The notes below the pieces were generated by a model. The model was given only the letters and a program-made list of their open reading frames with translations, made no database searches and had not been told where the DNA came from. A stretch of 64,000 nt of DNA from Microbacterium sp. TPD7012 (GTDB lineage Bacteria; Actinomycetota; Actinomycetes; Actinomycetales; Microbacteriaceae), in contig NZ_QDFV01000006.1 of the NCBI RefSeq assembly GCF_003075395.1, positions 62,001-126,000 of the forward strand, given 5' to 3'. The translations under genes and the position numbers were made by a program. Shown in pieces: positions 1-10,553 of this stretch. Each line of letters opens with the position of its first letter. Position 1 is the first letter of the stretch.

Positions 1-197
1 TCGAACCGCTGCGCGTGCCCTCTGCCCCGCTCGACGGGGTGCCGGCGCCCGATGCCTCCGATGCACTGTGGGTGCGGCCGGAGCTCGTCGGGGAAGTCGA
101 GTTCGCGAACTGGACGCCCGACGGCGTTCTCCGGCACGCGCGGTGGCGAGGTCTGCGGCCCGACAAGACAGCCGACGAGATCGTCGTCGAACCCTGA
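1..197 (+). CDS. ATP-dependent DNA ligase, LigD-like (C-terminal end, 5' truncated)
   Basis: The reading frame is open from the window edge (codons begin at base 3) to a TGA at 195-197. The visible roughly 64 residues contain WVRPELVGEVEF followed by a TPDG.LRH...GLRPDK stretch, which is the last part of the OB-fold domain of ATP-dependent ligases of the LigD/LigC type. Such ligases seal nicks, often in Ku-dependent end joining. The catalytic lysine domain and any polymerase or nuclease domains lie outside the window, so the full architecture cannot be judged. It ends 6 bp from the stop of the convergent metal transporter, with no hairpin between them. Confidence 0.8.
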   Translation, partial: EPLRVPSAPLDGVPAPDASDALWVRPELVGEVEFANWTPDGVLRHARWRGLRPDKTADEIVVEP

Positions 198-203
198 CGA
201 CGG

Positions 204-1124
204 TCAGGCGTGGTGCGGCTCGCAGTCGGACTGCTCGGCCGGTTCGATCTGGAACGTCGAATGCTCCACGTCGAAATGATCCGCGAGGCAGGCCTGCATC
301 TCGGAGAGCAGCTTCGCCGAGCGCCCATCGGCCAGGAGCGCCGGATCCACGCTGACGTGCGCCGTGAACACCGGGGCGCCACGGGTGAGCTGCCAGACGT
401 GCACGTCGTGCACGCCGGTGACGCCCTCGTACGCGAGCAGGTGCGTGCGGATCTCGCTCACCGCCGTGCCCTTCGGCGCGGATTCGGCGAGCACGGAGAA
501 CACCTCGCGTAGCAGCGCGATCGCCCGAGGGATGATCATCGCGGCAATGAACAGCGAGGCGATGGCGTCCGCCGCCATCCATCCCGTGGTCAGGATGATC
601 ACCGCGGCCACGATGACCGCGGCAGAGCCGATCAGGTCACCCATCACCTCCAGGTACGCGCCGCGCACGTTGATGCTGGTGCGCTGGGCGCGACTCAGCA
701 GCCACATCGAGATCGCGTTGGCGATCAGACCCCCGACGGCGACGACGAGCATGAGCCCGCCGGCGACCTCGACCTCGCTCGGATCGATGAGGCGCCCGAT
801 GCCCTCGACGGCGACCCAGGCCGCCAGGGCGATCAGGATCACGGCGTTGATCAGAGCGCCGAAGACCTCGGCCCGCTGATAGCCGAACGTGCGCCGGTCA
901 TCGGCCGGACGCGCGGCGACGGATGCCGCGATGAGCGCGATCACGAGCGCCGAGGCATCCGTGAACATGTGCGCCGCGTCGGCGAGCAGCGCGAGGGAGC
1001 CGGTGAGGAGCGCTCCGACGACCTGCACGATCATGACGGTCGCGGTCAGCGACAGCGAGATCGCCAGGAGGCGTCTGCTGCTCGCCGAGCGGATGCCGCC
1101 GGCGGCGGGTGCGTGATCGTGCAT
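204..1124 (-). CDS. cation diffusion facilitator (CDF) metal efflux transporter
   Basis: A 306-residue inner-membrane protein with about six hydrophobic helices and a C-terminal cytoplasmic metal-binding domain with the HDVHVWQL stretch typical of CDF exporters (ZitB/CzcD group). Helix 2 carries the metal-site pattern in DAAHMFTDA. In helix 5, where ZitB-like proteins read HVLGD, this one reads EVMGD, so a histidine ligand is replaced by glutamate while the aspartate is kept. A His-rich end (CEPHHA) and N-terminal HDH may capture metal. The family exports Zn, Cd, Co or Mn by proton antiport; the actual metal cannot be read from sequence. The start is an ATG six bases downstream of a TAGCCT -10 element, so the mRNA is probably leaderless. 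Confidence 0.88.
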   Translation of the reverse strand: MHDHAPAAGGIRSASSRRLLAISLSLTATVMIVQVVGALLTGSLALLADAAHMFTDASALVIALIAASVAARPADDRRTFGYQRAEVFGALINAVILIALAAWVAVEGIGRLIDPSEVEVAGGLMLVVAVGGLIANAISMWLLSRAQRTSINVRGAYLEVMGDLIGSAAVIVAAVIILTTGWMAADAIASLFIAAMIIPRAIALLREVFSVLAESAPKGTAVSEIRTHLLAYEGVTGVHDVHVWQLTRGAPVFTAHVSVDPALLADGRSAKLLSEMQACLADHFDVEHSTFQIEPAEQSDCEPHHA

Positions 1125-1130
1125 GCCCCC

Positions 1131-1136
1131 AGGCTA
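1131..1136 (-). promoter_or_regulatory. -10 element of CDF gene, leaderless
   Basis: TAGCCT on the minus strand ends six bases before the ATG, which places the transcript start at or next to the start codon. No Shine-Dalgarno sequence is visible. The rest of the 94-bp gap to rdgB (1125-1218) contains only a weak GAGA-N5-TCTC inverted repeat near 1189-1201. Confidence 0.5.
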
Positions 1137-1218
1137 GACCGGCAGACAGGGCTCCAAGGGCGATTCCGCCTAGTCGGGAAGGGTAACGAGAACCAGTCTC
1201 AGCAGGAGCTCGATTCGC

Positions 1219-1818
1219 TCAGAGCCCTTCCAGCAGCGGCACCAGCTCGGCGAATGCCCGCGCGCGGTGCGACTGCGCCTGCTTCTCCTCCGCCGTGAAG
1301 TCGCCCACCGTGCGCTCAGCACCTTCAGGTTGGCCGTCGGGGACGAAGATCGGGTCGTAGCCGAAGCCGCCTCCGCCGGACGTCGCCTGCGCGAGCCGCC
1401 CCGGCCAGAGGCCTTCGACGACCTCCTCGCGACCGTCGGGCGTGACGAGGGCGATGGTCGACGTGAAGTGCGCAGTGCGGTGCGGATCGGCGACGTCGCG
1501 CAGCTGGTCCAGGAGCAGCTCCAGGTTCGCCGCGGCATCCTTCTTCTGCCCCGCCCAGTACGCGGAGAACACGCCGGGAGATCCGCCGAGCACATCGACG
1601 CAGATCCCGGAGTCGTCGGCCAGCGCGGCGAGGCCGGTGTGGGCTGCCGCGGCGCGCGCCTTGATCAGCGCGTTCGCGGCGAACGTCACGCCGTCTTCGA
1701 CCGGCTCGGGACCGTCGTAGCCGACGATCTCGAGATCCGGACGCGTCTGCGCGACGATCTGCTGGAACTCCGCGACCTTGTGCGGGTTGTGCGTCGCGAG
1801 GACGACCTTCATCGTCAT
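1219..1818 (-). CDS. rdgB: non-canonical purine NTP pyrophosphatase (RdgB/HAM1)
   Basis: A 199-residue protein of normal family length that hydrolyses dITP, XTP and ITP to monophosphates, keeping deaminated purines out of nucleic acids. Motifs seen are the substrate-binding [11 protein letters not shown] near the N-terminus, LADDSGI (catalytic acidic residues) and the GFGYDPIF loop. The ATG at 1818 overlaps the TGA of rph as ATGA, so translation is probably coupled; a second in-frame ATG lies two codons in (MTMKVV). It is the last gene of the murI-rph-rdgB operon, an arrangement common in actinobacteria. Confidence 0.95.
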   Translation of the reverse strand: MTMKVVLATHNPHKVAEFQQIVAQTRPDLEIVGYDGPEPVEDGVTFAANALIKARAAAAHTGLAALADDSGICVDVLGGSPGVFSAYWAGQKKDAAANLELLLDQLRDVADPHRTAHFTSTIALVTPDGREEVVEGLWPGRLAQATSGGGGFGYDPIFVPDGQPEGAERTVGDFTAEEKQAQSHRARAFAELVPLLEGL

Positions 1819-2561
1819 TCGCCTGCCGCGGCGGCCAGCGCCGTCAGCTGGTGATCCTTCAGGTCGGCGCAGCCGGCGAGGCCGAGCTCGAGCAGCGCAT
1901 CCAGCTCGCGCTTGTCGAAGGGAGCGCCCTCGGCCGTGCCCTGCACCTCGACGAAGAGACCGCGGCCGGTGACGACCACGTTCATGTCGGTCTCGGCGCG
2001 CACGTCTTCGACATAGGCCAGATCGAGCATCGGCTCGCCGTCGATGATGCCGACGGACACCGCAGCGACGGAGTCGAGCAGAGGGGTCGAGTTCTTGCCG
2101 ATGAACTTCTTCTCGCGACCCCACTCGATCGCGTCCGCGAGGGCGACGTAGGCGCCGGTGATCGCCGCGGTCCGGGTTCCGCCGTCGGCCTGCAGCACAT
2201 CGCAGTCGATGACGATCGTGTTCTCGCCGAGCGCCTTGGTGTCGACGACCGCGCGCAGGGCCCGGCCGATGAGCCGAGAGATCTCGTGCGTGCGACCGCC
2301 GATGCGGCCCTTCACGCTCTCGCGGTCGTTGCGGCTGTTCGTGGCGCGCGGCAGCATCGAGTACTCGGCCGTGACCCAGCCCTTGCCCTTGCCGGTGAGC
2401 CAGCGCGGCACGCCGTTGGTGAAGGATGCCGTGCACAGCACCTTCGTGCCGCCGAAGCTGATCAGTGCGGAGCCTTCGGCGTGCGCGCTCCAGCCGCGCT
2501 CGATCGTGATCTCGCGGAGCTGGTCGGTGGAGCGGCCGTCGGCCCGGACGATGTCGGTCAT
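1815..2561 (-). CDS. rph: ribonuclease PH
   Basis: A 248-residue phosphorolytic 3'-5' exoribonuclease that trims tRNA 3' ends. It begins [11 protein letters not shown], typical of the family, and carries the [13 protein letters not shown]-type phosphate/RNA-binding region (here [18 protein letters not shown]) and [16 protein letters not shown]. Length is normal and no domain is missing. It is the middle gene of the murI-rph-rdgB operon, with a 33-bp gap to murI holding a purine-rich AAAGAAG ribosome-binding site. Confidence 0.96.
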   Translation of the reverse strand: MTDIVRADGRSTDQLREITIERGWSAHAEGSALISFGGTKVLCTASFTNGVPRWLTGKGKGWVTAEYSMLPRATNSRNDRESVKGRIGGRTHEISRLIGRALRAVVDTKALGENTIVIDCDVLQADGGTRTAAITGAYVALADAIEWGREKKFIGKNSTPLLDSVAAVSVGIIDGEPMLDLAYVEDVRAETDMNVVVTGRGLFVEVQGTAEGAPFDKRELDALLELGLAGCADLKDHQLTALAAAAGE

Positions 2562-2594
2562 GTGCTTCTTTCGGGTAGGGGTGGTCGAGCCGGA

Positions 2595-3431
2595 TCAGAG
2601 GGATTCGGAGACGGACTCGGGAAGAGTGATCACGCCGGTCTGCACGAGCTGCACGTCGCGGACCTCGCGGCCCATCAGTCGGTTCGCCAGGGCGGTGAAG
2701 TCGTCGGCGGACGCTCCGGTCGCCTCGTAGACGTAGGTCGAGGCCGCATCCGGCGAGGCCAGCAGGTCGCCGCGGACCAGCTGCCGGTAGACATCCCCCG
2801 CCGTCTCGTCGTCGCTCGAGACGAGCGTGACGCCCTCGCCCATGACGTAGCTGATCGCCCCGCGCAGGAACGGGTAGTGGGTGCAGCCGAGCACGAGCGT
2901 GTCGACACCGGCGTCCCGCAGCGGCGCGAGATACTCCTCGGCGACGGCGAGCACCTCAGGGGTTCCCGTGATCCCGGCCTCGACGAACTCGACGAACCGC
3001 GGGCAGGCCGCCGTGAACACCTCCAGGCGCTCGTTCACCTCGAGCATGTCCTGGTACGCGCGCGAACCGATCGTGCCGACGGTGCCGATCACTCCGACGC
3101 GCCCGTTGCGCGTCGTCGACACCGCGCGGCGCACCGCCGGGCCGATCACCTCGACGACGGGGATGTCGTAGCGCTCGCGAGCATCGCGCAGCATGGCGGC
3201 GGATGCCGTGTTGCAGGCGATCACGAGCATCTTCACGCCCTGATCGACGAGCGTGTCGAGCACCTCGAGAGCGTAGCGGCGCACGTCGGCGATGGGCTTC
3301 GGGCCGTACGGCGAGTGCGCCGTGTCGCCGATGTACACGAACGATTCACGGGGCAGCTGGGCGCGGATGGCTCTGGCCACCGTGAGCCCGCCGACACCGG
3401 AGTCGAAGATTCCGATCGGCGCGTCGTTCAT
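2595..3431 (-). CDS. murI: glutamate racemase
   Basis: A 278-residue cytosolic enzyme that converts L- to D-glutamate for peptidoglycan. It starts [13 protein letters not shown] (substrate loop) and has both catalytic cysteines in CNTASA and LGCTHYP, plus the YGPKP segment. It is the first gene of an operon with rph and rdgB. The start ATG is preceded by GGGGAG eight bases after a TAGGCT -10 (3440-3445, minus strand), so the leader is extremely short. It is divergent from pncB with only 37 bp between start codons. Confidence 0.95.
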   Translation of the reverse strand: MNDAPIGIFDSGVGGLTVARAIRAQLPRESFVYIGDTAHSPYGPKPIADVRRYALEVLDTLVDQGVKMLVIACNTASAAMLRDARERYDIPVVEVIGPAVRRAVSTTRNGRVGVIGTVGTIGSRAYQDMLEVNERLEVFTAACPRFVEFVEAGITGTPEVLAVAEEYLAPLRDAGVDTLVLGCTHYPFLRGAISYVMGEGVTLVSSDDETAGDVYRQLVRGDLLASPDAASTYVYEATGASADDFTALANRLMGREVRDVQLVQTGVITLPESVSESL

Positions 3432-3439
3432 GACTCCCC

Positions 3440-3445
3440 AGCCTA
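3440..3445 (-). promoter_or_regulatory. -10 element of murI operon
   Basis: TAGGCT on the minus strand lies eight bases before the murI ATG. The short interval contains GGGGAG, so the message has either a minimal leader or none. It faces the pncB -10 element across about 11 bp. Confidence 0.45.
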
Positions 3446-3456
3446 CCGGGCCTCAC

Positions 3457-3462
3457 TATGCT
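3457..3462 (+). promoter_or_regulatory. -10 element of pncB, leaderless
   Basis: TATGCT ends six bases before the ATG at 3469, consistent with a leaderless message. No clear -35 hexamer is recognisable. Confidence 0.5.
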
Positions 3463-3468
3463 GAGCGC

Positions 3469-4794
3469 ATGACCACGTCGACGGCGCTGCTCACCGATCG
3501 CTATGAGCTCACGATGCTCGCGGCCTCGCTCCGGGACGGGACGGCCTTCCGTCCGAGCGTCTTCGAGCTGTTCTCCCGTCGCCTCTCCGGCGGCCGCCGC
3601 TTCGGTGTGGTGGCCGGAACCGGGCGCCTGCTCGGACTGCTCCGTGAGTTCCGCTTCGGCGACGACGAGCTGCGGTTCCTGCGCGACGAGGAGGTCGTGG
3701 ATGCCGCGTCGCTGAAGCACCTCGAGGACTACCGCTTCACGGGGTCGATCAGCGGCTACCGCGAGGGCGAGCTCTACTTCCCCGGGTCGCCGATCCTCAC
3801 CGTCGAGGGCACCTTCGCCGACGCCGTGATCCTCGAGACCCTCGCCTTGAGCGTGCTCAACCACGACTCCGCCGTGGCGACCGCCGCCGCGCGCATGAGC
3901 ATCGCCGCCGGAGAGCGTCCGCTGGCCGAGATGGGTTCCCGTCGCGCCGCCGAGCGGTCCGCCGTCGCCGCGGCGCGTGCCGCCTACATCGCCGGCTTCG
4001 GTGCGACCAGCAACCTCGAGGCCGGCCGCAGCTGGGGCATCCCCACGATGGGCACCGCCGCGCACTCCTGGACTCTGCTGCACGACTCCGAGGAGGACGC
4101 CTTCCGCGCGCAGGTCGAGAGCATGGGCGTAGGCACGACTCTCCTCGTCGACACCTACGACATCCGCACGGGCGTCGAGACCGCGATCCGCATCGCGGGC
4201 ACCGACCTGGGCGGGGTGCGCATCGACTCCGGCGACCTTCCGATCGTGGCCGGAGAGGTCCGCGTGCAGCTCGACGAGCTCGGCGCGACGAACACGCGCA
4301 TCACCGTGACCAGCGATCTCGACGAGTACGCGATCGCGGCCCTCGCGGCCTCGCCTGTCGACGCCTACGGCGTGGGGACCTCCGTCGTGACGGGCTCGGG
4401 CTACCCGACCGCGAGCATGGTCTACAAGCTCGTGGCCAGGCAGGACTCCACCGGCGCCTGGATCGGGGTGGCGAAGGCCTCGGCCGACAAGGCCTCGTAT
4501 GGCGGACGGAAGGCGGCGTTCCGCACCCTCGCCGACGGCGTCGCCTCTGCGGAGACCGTGGTCGTCTCCGATGGATTCGAAGAGCTGGACACGCCTGCCG
4601 AGCATCCGGACGGTCGTCCGCTGCAGGTGACGTTCGTCGAGGCGGGCGACATCGACACCGCTCACGAGGGCGTGGCCGGTACCGCTGCGGCGCGCGCGCA
4701 TCATCTGCGCGTGCGCGAGGAGCTCCCGGTGCGGGCTCTCGCCCTCAGCAAGTCGGACCCGGCGATCCCGACGGTCTACGTCGAGGCGCGCTGA
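3469..4794 (+). CDS. pncB: nicotinate phosphoribosyltransferase
   Basis: A 441-residue enzyme joining nicotinate to PRPP with ATP hydrolysis, the first step of Preiss-Handler NAD salvage. It begins LLTDRYELTML, has the GTAAHSW motif with the histidine that is phosphorylated in this family, and IDSGDL and GVGTSVVTG in the phosphoribosyl-binding half. Longer in-frame extensions exist upstream, but this ATG matches the family start and sits six bases after a TATGCT -10. It ends 11 bp from the convergent DUF3039 gene. Confidence 0.94.
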   Translation: MTTSTALLTDRYELTMLAASLRDGTAFRPSVFELFSRRLSGGRRFGVVAGTGRLLGLLREFRFGDDELRFLRDEEVVDAASLKHLEDYRFTGSISGYREGELYFPGSPILTVEGTFADAVILETLALSVLNHDSAVATAAARMSIAAGERPLAEMGSRRAAERSAVAAARAAYIAGFGATSNLEAGRSWGIPTMGTAAHSWTLLHDSEEDAFRAQVESMGVGTTLLVDTYDIRTGVETAIRIAGTDLGGVRIDSGDLPIVAGEVRVQLDELGATNTRITVTSDLDEYAIAALAASPVDAYGVGTSVVTGSGYPTASMVYKLVARQDSTGAWIGVAKASADKASYGGRKAAFRTLADGVASAETVVVSDGFEELDTPAEHPDGRPLQVTFVEAGDIDTAHEGVAGTAAARAHHLRVREELPVRALALSKSDPAIPTVYVEAR

Positions 4795-4805
4795 ATCGGG
4801 TCGGC

Positions 4806-5072
4806 TCAGCCGACCATCGACTCGTAGATCTCCTTGCACGTGGGGCAGATCGGGAACTTCTCCGGGTCACGACCCGGCGTCCACTTCTTGCCGCACAGGG
4901 CGCGCACCGGCTTGCCGGTGATCGCCGACTCGAGGATCTTGTCCTTCTTCACATAATGCGAGAAGCGCTCATGGTCGCCCGGTTCGAGGTTCTCCTCGCG
5001 GAGAAGCTCTTCCAGTTCGCGATCAAGCGTTGCCACGCCGCCCTGATCGGGGCTGTCCAGCGGAGTACTCAT
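4806..5072 (-). CDS. DUF3039 family small zinc-ribbon-like protein
   Basis: An 88-residue soluble protein. The N-terminal third is acidic (ELEELLREENLEPGD); the C-terminal half carries HYVKKDKILES, then LCGKKW and CPTCKEIYE, giving three cysteines plus nearby histidines that could form one zinc site. DUF3039 proteins are nearly universal in high-GC actinobacteria and have no assigned function. The ATG lies six bases after TAGACT (5079-5084, minus strand), so it is probably translated from a leaderless message. It is convergent with pncB and read in the same direction as the ABC exporter genes, separately promoted. Confidence 0.85.
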   Translation of the reverse strand: MSTPLDSPDQGGVATLDRELEELLREENLEPGDHERFSHYVKKDKILESAITGKPVRALCGKKWTPGRDPEKFPICPTCKEIYESMVG

Positions 5073-5078
5073 CCCGTG

Positions 5079-5084
5079 AGTCTA
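5079..5084 (-). promoter_or_regulatory. -10 element of DUF3039 gene, leaderless
   Basis: TAGACT on the minus strand ends six bases before the ATG at 5072. No ribosome-binding site is present in between. Confidence 0.45.
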
Positions 5085-5112
5085 GCCGCGTCGAGTCGCC
5101 TGCGGGCGGTCG

Positions 5113-6653
5113 TCACGCGGTCTCGACGAACTCCATCAACCGCTCCCCGCTGCGCTCGAAGATGCGTCCGCCGATGACGGCGCCGAGCCAGAGCACGACC
5201 AGGCCCGACAGCAGCCCGACCCAGAAAGCGGCCGGCGCGTACGACGAGCCCTCGACGATCGTCAGAGCGAACAGCCAGGCGGTCGGCAGGCTCAGCACGA
5301 TCGCGCCGAGGAAGGCGGCCGCCGGGCCGTAGATGCCGCGCGAGGTCGGCCGCTGCGGCTGCTGGAACGGGCTGTCGCCCGGTCGCGACACGGCGTAGGG
5401 AGCGACGACGGAGACGATGCTCGAGATGCCGAGCGCGGAGAACAGCAGGCTGCCGGCGAGACCGGTGAGCGGCAGCAGCAGACGCCAGTCCCCGATCAGC
5501 AGCAGCGTGAGCGGGATGGCGATCGCGAGCACAGGGATGGCCACCAGCAGCACCGGCACGAGTCGGCCGAGCCGATCCGGGAGGCCGCGGATGCCGCTGG
5601 CGACATGCGTCCACAGCGCGGTGGAGTCGTAGGCGACGTCGTTGTGCGGCAGCCATCCGAAGAACAGCGCCATCACGGGGACCGGGACGAGCGCGGCGAT
5701 CTCGAGAGGAACGCCGGCGACGATCAGCGGGAGGATCGTCAGCACGCCCGCCACGGGGACCACGATGGTGTTCATGATGTACCGGCGGTCACGCAGCCAG
5801 TAGACGAGGCTGCGTGCGGCGATCGCGCCGAAGGCGTTCGAAGGGAGCAGCCCGAACCAGCCGAGACCGGTCCGCTCGCGGGAGGCCACGGGACGTTCGG
5901 TGGTCGTCAGGAGACGGCGGACGAGCCAGGCCCACACGACCCACAGCAGAATCGCGGTCGCCACGGCGACGAGCCCACTGATCCAGGCCATCGCCGAGGC
6001 GTCGGCGGCGACCGCGAAGAGGAAGCCGGGCGACGCGGCGAGCGGAGTGAATCCGACACTCGTGGTCAGCGCTGCTAGCGATGCCGGAACGTGTCCGTCC
6101 CAGCGCAGCGAGGCGAAGAAGACCGCCACGGGGAAGGCGATCACGATGAGAGCGAGCGCGAACAATGCGGTGAGCTCGCGGGAACGGCGCTCCGGGAGCA
6201 GCAGCGCATTGATCGCCATGCCGACGCGCGCCGTGAGCACCGTGGTGACCACGCCGACAATCGTCATGAGCACGGCCAGCGGCCACGGGGCGCCCAGTTC
6301 GATGGCGACGATGCACACGCTGATGTACACGGCGAGGAGCGCCAGGCTCGGCACGCTCACGAAGGCGGCGAGGGTGAGGACCCAGGGCATCCGTCGCTCG
6401 TCGACGCCGAAGACGGCGAACCGGCGCGGATCGAGCTGGTCCACCGCGCCGACGAGGATCGGTCCGACGAGGAAGCCGAGCAGGAGCGCTGCTCCCCCGA
6501 GCACGGTGACGGCGCGGGCGACCGGCACCGGAGCGTCCGCGAGGCTGAAGACGGCGAGGCACACGGCCACCGTGACCGCGACGACCGCGGCGAAGGTGAC
6601 GAGGGTGCGAACCCGACGTTCTCCGCGCAGCGATCCGATCAGAAGTGCGAACC

Positions 6654-6678
<25 letters not shown>
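5113..6678 (-). CDS. ABC exporter permease, about 12 transmembrane helices
   Basis: A 521-residue integral membrane protein made almost wholly of hydrophobic helices, resembling ABC-2-type permease subunits. A cytoplasmic loop near residues 245-270 contains TTERPVASRERTG, and another segment near 420-440 is charged (SRPGDSPFQQPQRP). Its GTG start lies inside the end of the upstream ATPase gene (25-bp overlap), so the two form a transporter pair. The ATPase belongs to the class that serves drug or lipid exporters, and substrate cannot be inferred. No TolC-like or accessory gene is adjacent. Confidence 0.8.
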
Positions 6679-8462
<1,784 letters not shown>

Positions 8463-8468
8463 CGTCCT

Positions 8469-8474
8469 ACGGTA
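8469..8474 (-). promoter_or_regulatory. -10 element of ABC exporter operon, leaderless
   Basis: TACCGT on the minus strand ends six bases before the GTG at 8462. It supports the long form of the ATPase, including the basic tail. Confidence 0.45.
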
Positions 8475-8559
8475 TCAATGGGTTGCCCTCCGCCGATGGC
8501 GCAGCGACACAATCCGCGCTCGGATCTCGCAGATTCCGCGCACATCGGGCGTGTTCGTC

Positions 8560-8713
8560 TACCCTGAGTGTTGCGTGTGTAGTCGATCACGAAATGACAA
8601 CGGGGCCATCGATCCCCGGGGCTTCCCAGCCGGAATCGATACCATGAACGCGGCACGATGAGGTGTCTGGCCGGTGAACCGGCCGTGAACACAACTTCCC
8701 CTTAGGAGCACTC
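8560..8713 (+). promoter_or_regulatory. promoter and structured leader of LicC-like gene
   Basis: A TACCCT -10 candidate (8560-8565) would give a leader of about 140 nt. The leader contains the perfect hairpin GGCCGGTGAACCGGCC (8669-8684, six-bp stem, TGAA loop) and a good ribosome-binding site AGGAG (8704-8708) five bases before the GTG. A 17-codon reading frame (8594-8647) is present but has no ribosome-binding site. This is one of the few clearly leadered genes here. The remaining intergenic sequence from 8475 to 8559 shows nothing recognisable. Confidence 0.4.
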
Positions 8714-9406
8714 GTGACTCTTCAAACCGTCATTCTCGCAGCAGGCATGGGCTCACGCCTGGGTCGCGCGCTGCCGAAGCCGCTGACCGAGCTGAGCGAC
8801 GGCCGCACGATCATGCGCCAGCAGCACGACAACATCCGGGCCGCCTTCGGCTCCGACGCACGCATCACCACGGTCGTCGGATACCGTGCCGAGACGATCA
8901 TCGAGGCTTTCCCGACCGTCAACTACGTCCACAACGAGCGCTACGACGAGACCAACACCTCGAAGAGCCTGCTCCGTGCGCTTGCAGCCACCGGCAAGAA
9001 CGGCGTGCTGTGGATGAACGGCGACGTGGTCTTCGACCCGATGATCCTCGGCCGTGCGGCCGCGTACATCGAGCGCGACCAGTCGTTCGTCACGGTCAAC
9101 ACCTCGAAGGTCAGCGACGAAGAGGTGAAGTACACCGTCACGGCGGAGGGCTTCATCAACGAGCTGTCCAAGACCGTCAAGGGCGGACTCGGTGAGGCCG
9201 TCGGCATCAACTACATCTCCGCGGCGAACAAGAAGGCGTTCATGCGCCAGCTTCAGCGCGTCGAGGACCAGGACTACTTCGAGCGCGGTCTCGAACTCGC
9301 GATCGCCGAAGACGGCCTGCTCCTCGAGCCGATGGACGTCTCCGACCTCTACGCGGTCGAGATCGACTTCGCGGAAGACCTCGAGCGGGCGAACCTCTTC
9401 GTCTGA
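8714..9406 (+). CDS. LicC-like sugar/phosphocholine nucleotidyltransferase family protein
   Basis: A 230-residue nucleotidyltransferase with the NTP-binding start VILAAGMGSRLG, a lysine in LPKPL, and a metal-binding aspartate in WMNGDVVFD. It ends with VEIDFAEDLERA, typical of LicC-type cytidylyltransferases that make CDP-choline or related activated head groups. No choline kinase or LicD transferase gene is adjacent, so the real nucleotide and alcohol substrate are open. The GTG start has AGGAG five bases upstream. Codon use is slightly less GC-extreme than its neighbours. A strong terminator follows immediately. Confidence 0.75.
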   Translation: MTLQTVILAAGMGSRLGRALPKPLTELSDGRTIMRQQHDNIRAAFGSDARITTVVGYRAETIIEAFPTVNYVHNERYDETNTSKSLLRALAATGKNGVLWMNGDVVFDPMILGRAAAYIERDQSFVTVNTSKVSDEEVKYTVTAEGFINELSKTVKGGLGEAVGINYISAANKKAFMRQLQRVEDQDYFERGLELAIAEDGLLLEPMDVSDLYAVEIDFAEDLERANLFV

Positions 9407-9416
9407 TCGCCTCTCC

Positions 9417-9460
9417 CGAACGCCCGGATCCCCACCAGGATCCGGGCGTTCGGCATTTTC
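9417..9460 (+). terminator. intrinsic terminator after LicC-like gene
   Basis: A perfect 15-bp inverted repeat (9417-9431 and 9438-9452, arm CGAACGCCCGGATCC) with a six-base loop, followed by GCATTTTC. Confidence 0.9.
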
Positions 9461-9474
9461 GCGGTCTGACTTCG

Positions 9475-9480
9475 TAGGAT
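9475..9480 (+). promoter_or_regulatory. -10 element, leaderless
   Basis: TAGGAT ends six bases before the ATG at 9487, directly after the terminator of the preceding gene. Confidence 0.45.
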
Positions 9481-9486
9481 CAGGTC

Positions 9487-10491
9487 ATGGCCCCCAAGGT
9501 GCACAAGATCCACTCCTTGCCGGATGACTCTCCCTGGGACAAGGGCGTGCCACCGGCCGGATCCCCCGAGCATCCGATGATGGTGCGCGGGCTCGATCGT
9601 GTGCTCTCCATCCAGCGCCCCCTCGTGCTCGCGCACATCCGCAGCATCCGCCTCCGCAACCCGCACGCGACACCGGCGGAGATCATCCGCATCCTCGAGC
9701 GGCGGTACCTCGCCGCCGTCACGACGGGTGGCGCGGCGGTCGGCGCGACGGCGGTCGTCCCGGGCATCGGCACCGGGGTCACGCTCGCACTCTCGGGCGT
9801 CGAGACGGTCGGGTTCGTCGAATCGACGGCGCTGTTCGCCCAGTCCGTCGCCGAGGTGCACGGCATCGCGATCGCGAATCCCGATCGCGCCCGCGCCCTG
9901 GTGATGACCCTGATGCTGGGCAAGGAGGGCGTGGAACTGGTCGGCCAGCTCGCCGGTCAGGTCGCCGGCCGCGGCGGAAGCCGATCGTCCTACTGGGGCG
10001 AACTGGTGACCAAGTCGCTCCCGCGCGCTGCCGTCGGCCCGCTGGTCGACCGGCTCAAGAGCATGTTCGTCAAGCAGTTCGCGGCGAAGGGAGGAGCTTC
10101 GGTCATCGGCAAGGCGCTCCCGTTCGGGATCGGTGCCGCGATCGGCGGCACCGGCAACCACATCCTCGGCCGTCGCGTGCTCACGACATCGCACAAGGCG
10201 TTCGGCGCTGCTCCCGTCGACCTGCCTGTCGAGCTCGAACCGGTCGAGGGCGCCGAGAAGCTCGAGCTTCGCATGCTGCGCGGTGCGCGGTTCGCCGGGA
10301 GCGCCGTCGCGGGTGCCGCCGGCACCGCTGTGCGCGGGGTCGGCTGGGCCGGCCGCAAGGTCGGTGAGGTGACGACGCGACGCGGTCACCGACACGACGC
10401 ACCGGAAATCGACCGCGGCGGAGACGAGGGAGCGCGTGGCGGTCACGATCTCTCCGGGCTCGACTCCTCCTCAGGTACCCCCACCGGCTGA
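9487..10491 (+). CDS. conserved actinobacterial membrane-associated protein, unknown function
   Basis: A 334-residue protein that I do not recognise with certainty. The N-terminal 75 residues are soluble and include HPMMVRGLDRVLSIQRP and a helical ERRYLAAV. A glycine/alanine-rich hydrophobic segment with VVPGIGTGVTLALSGVE follows near residues 80-110, recalling the EcsC-like VPG pattern. A second Gly-rich segment (PFGIGAAIGGTGN) lies near 215-230, and the C-terminal 50 residues are charged and His/Gly-rich. Glycine-rich amphipathic helices suggest reversible membrane association rather than a transporter. It is transcribed alone between a terminator and a convergent gene. Confidence 0.6.
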   Translation: MAPKVHKIHSLPDDSPWDKGVPPAGSPEHPMMVRGLDRVLSIQRPLVLAHIRSIRLRNPHATPAEIIRILERRYLAAVTTGGAAVGATAVVPGIGTGVTLALSGVETVGFVESTALFAQSVAEVHGIAIANPDRARALVMTLMLGKEGVELVGQLAGQVAGRGGSRSSYWGELVTKSLPRAAVGPLVDRLKSMFVKQFAAKGGASVIGKALPFGIGAAIGGTGNHILGRRVLTTSHKAFGAAPVDLPVELEPVEGAEKLELRMLRGARFAGSAVAGAAGTAVRGVGWAGRKVGEVTTRRGHRHDAPEIDRGGDEGARGGHDLSGLDSSSGTPTG

Positions 10492-10506
10492 GGATCCCGC
10501 CCGCGG

Positions 10507-10521
10507 TCTCGACCGGGTCGA
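10507..10521. terminator. small hairpin between convergent genes
   Basis: CTCGAC-CGG-GTCGAG is a perfect six-bp hairpin in the 62-bp gap between two convergent genes. It lacks a T-tract, so a role in termination is only probable. Confidence 0.35.
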
Positions 10522-10553
10522 GCCGTCACGCGGCGCCCGGCCGAGACACGCGA

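Noticed and set aside
8594-8647. 17-codon reading frame in the LicC leader
   Set aside because: No ribosome-binding site, no codon pattern suggesting attenuation, and the frame could arise by chance.
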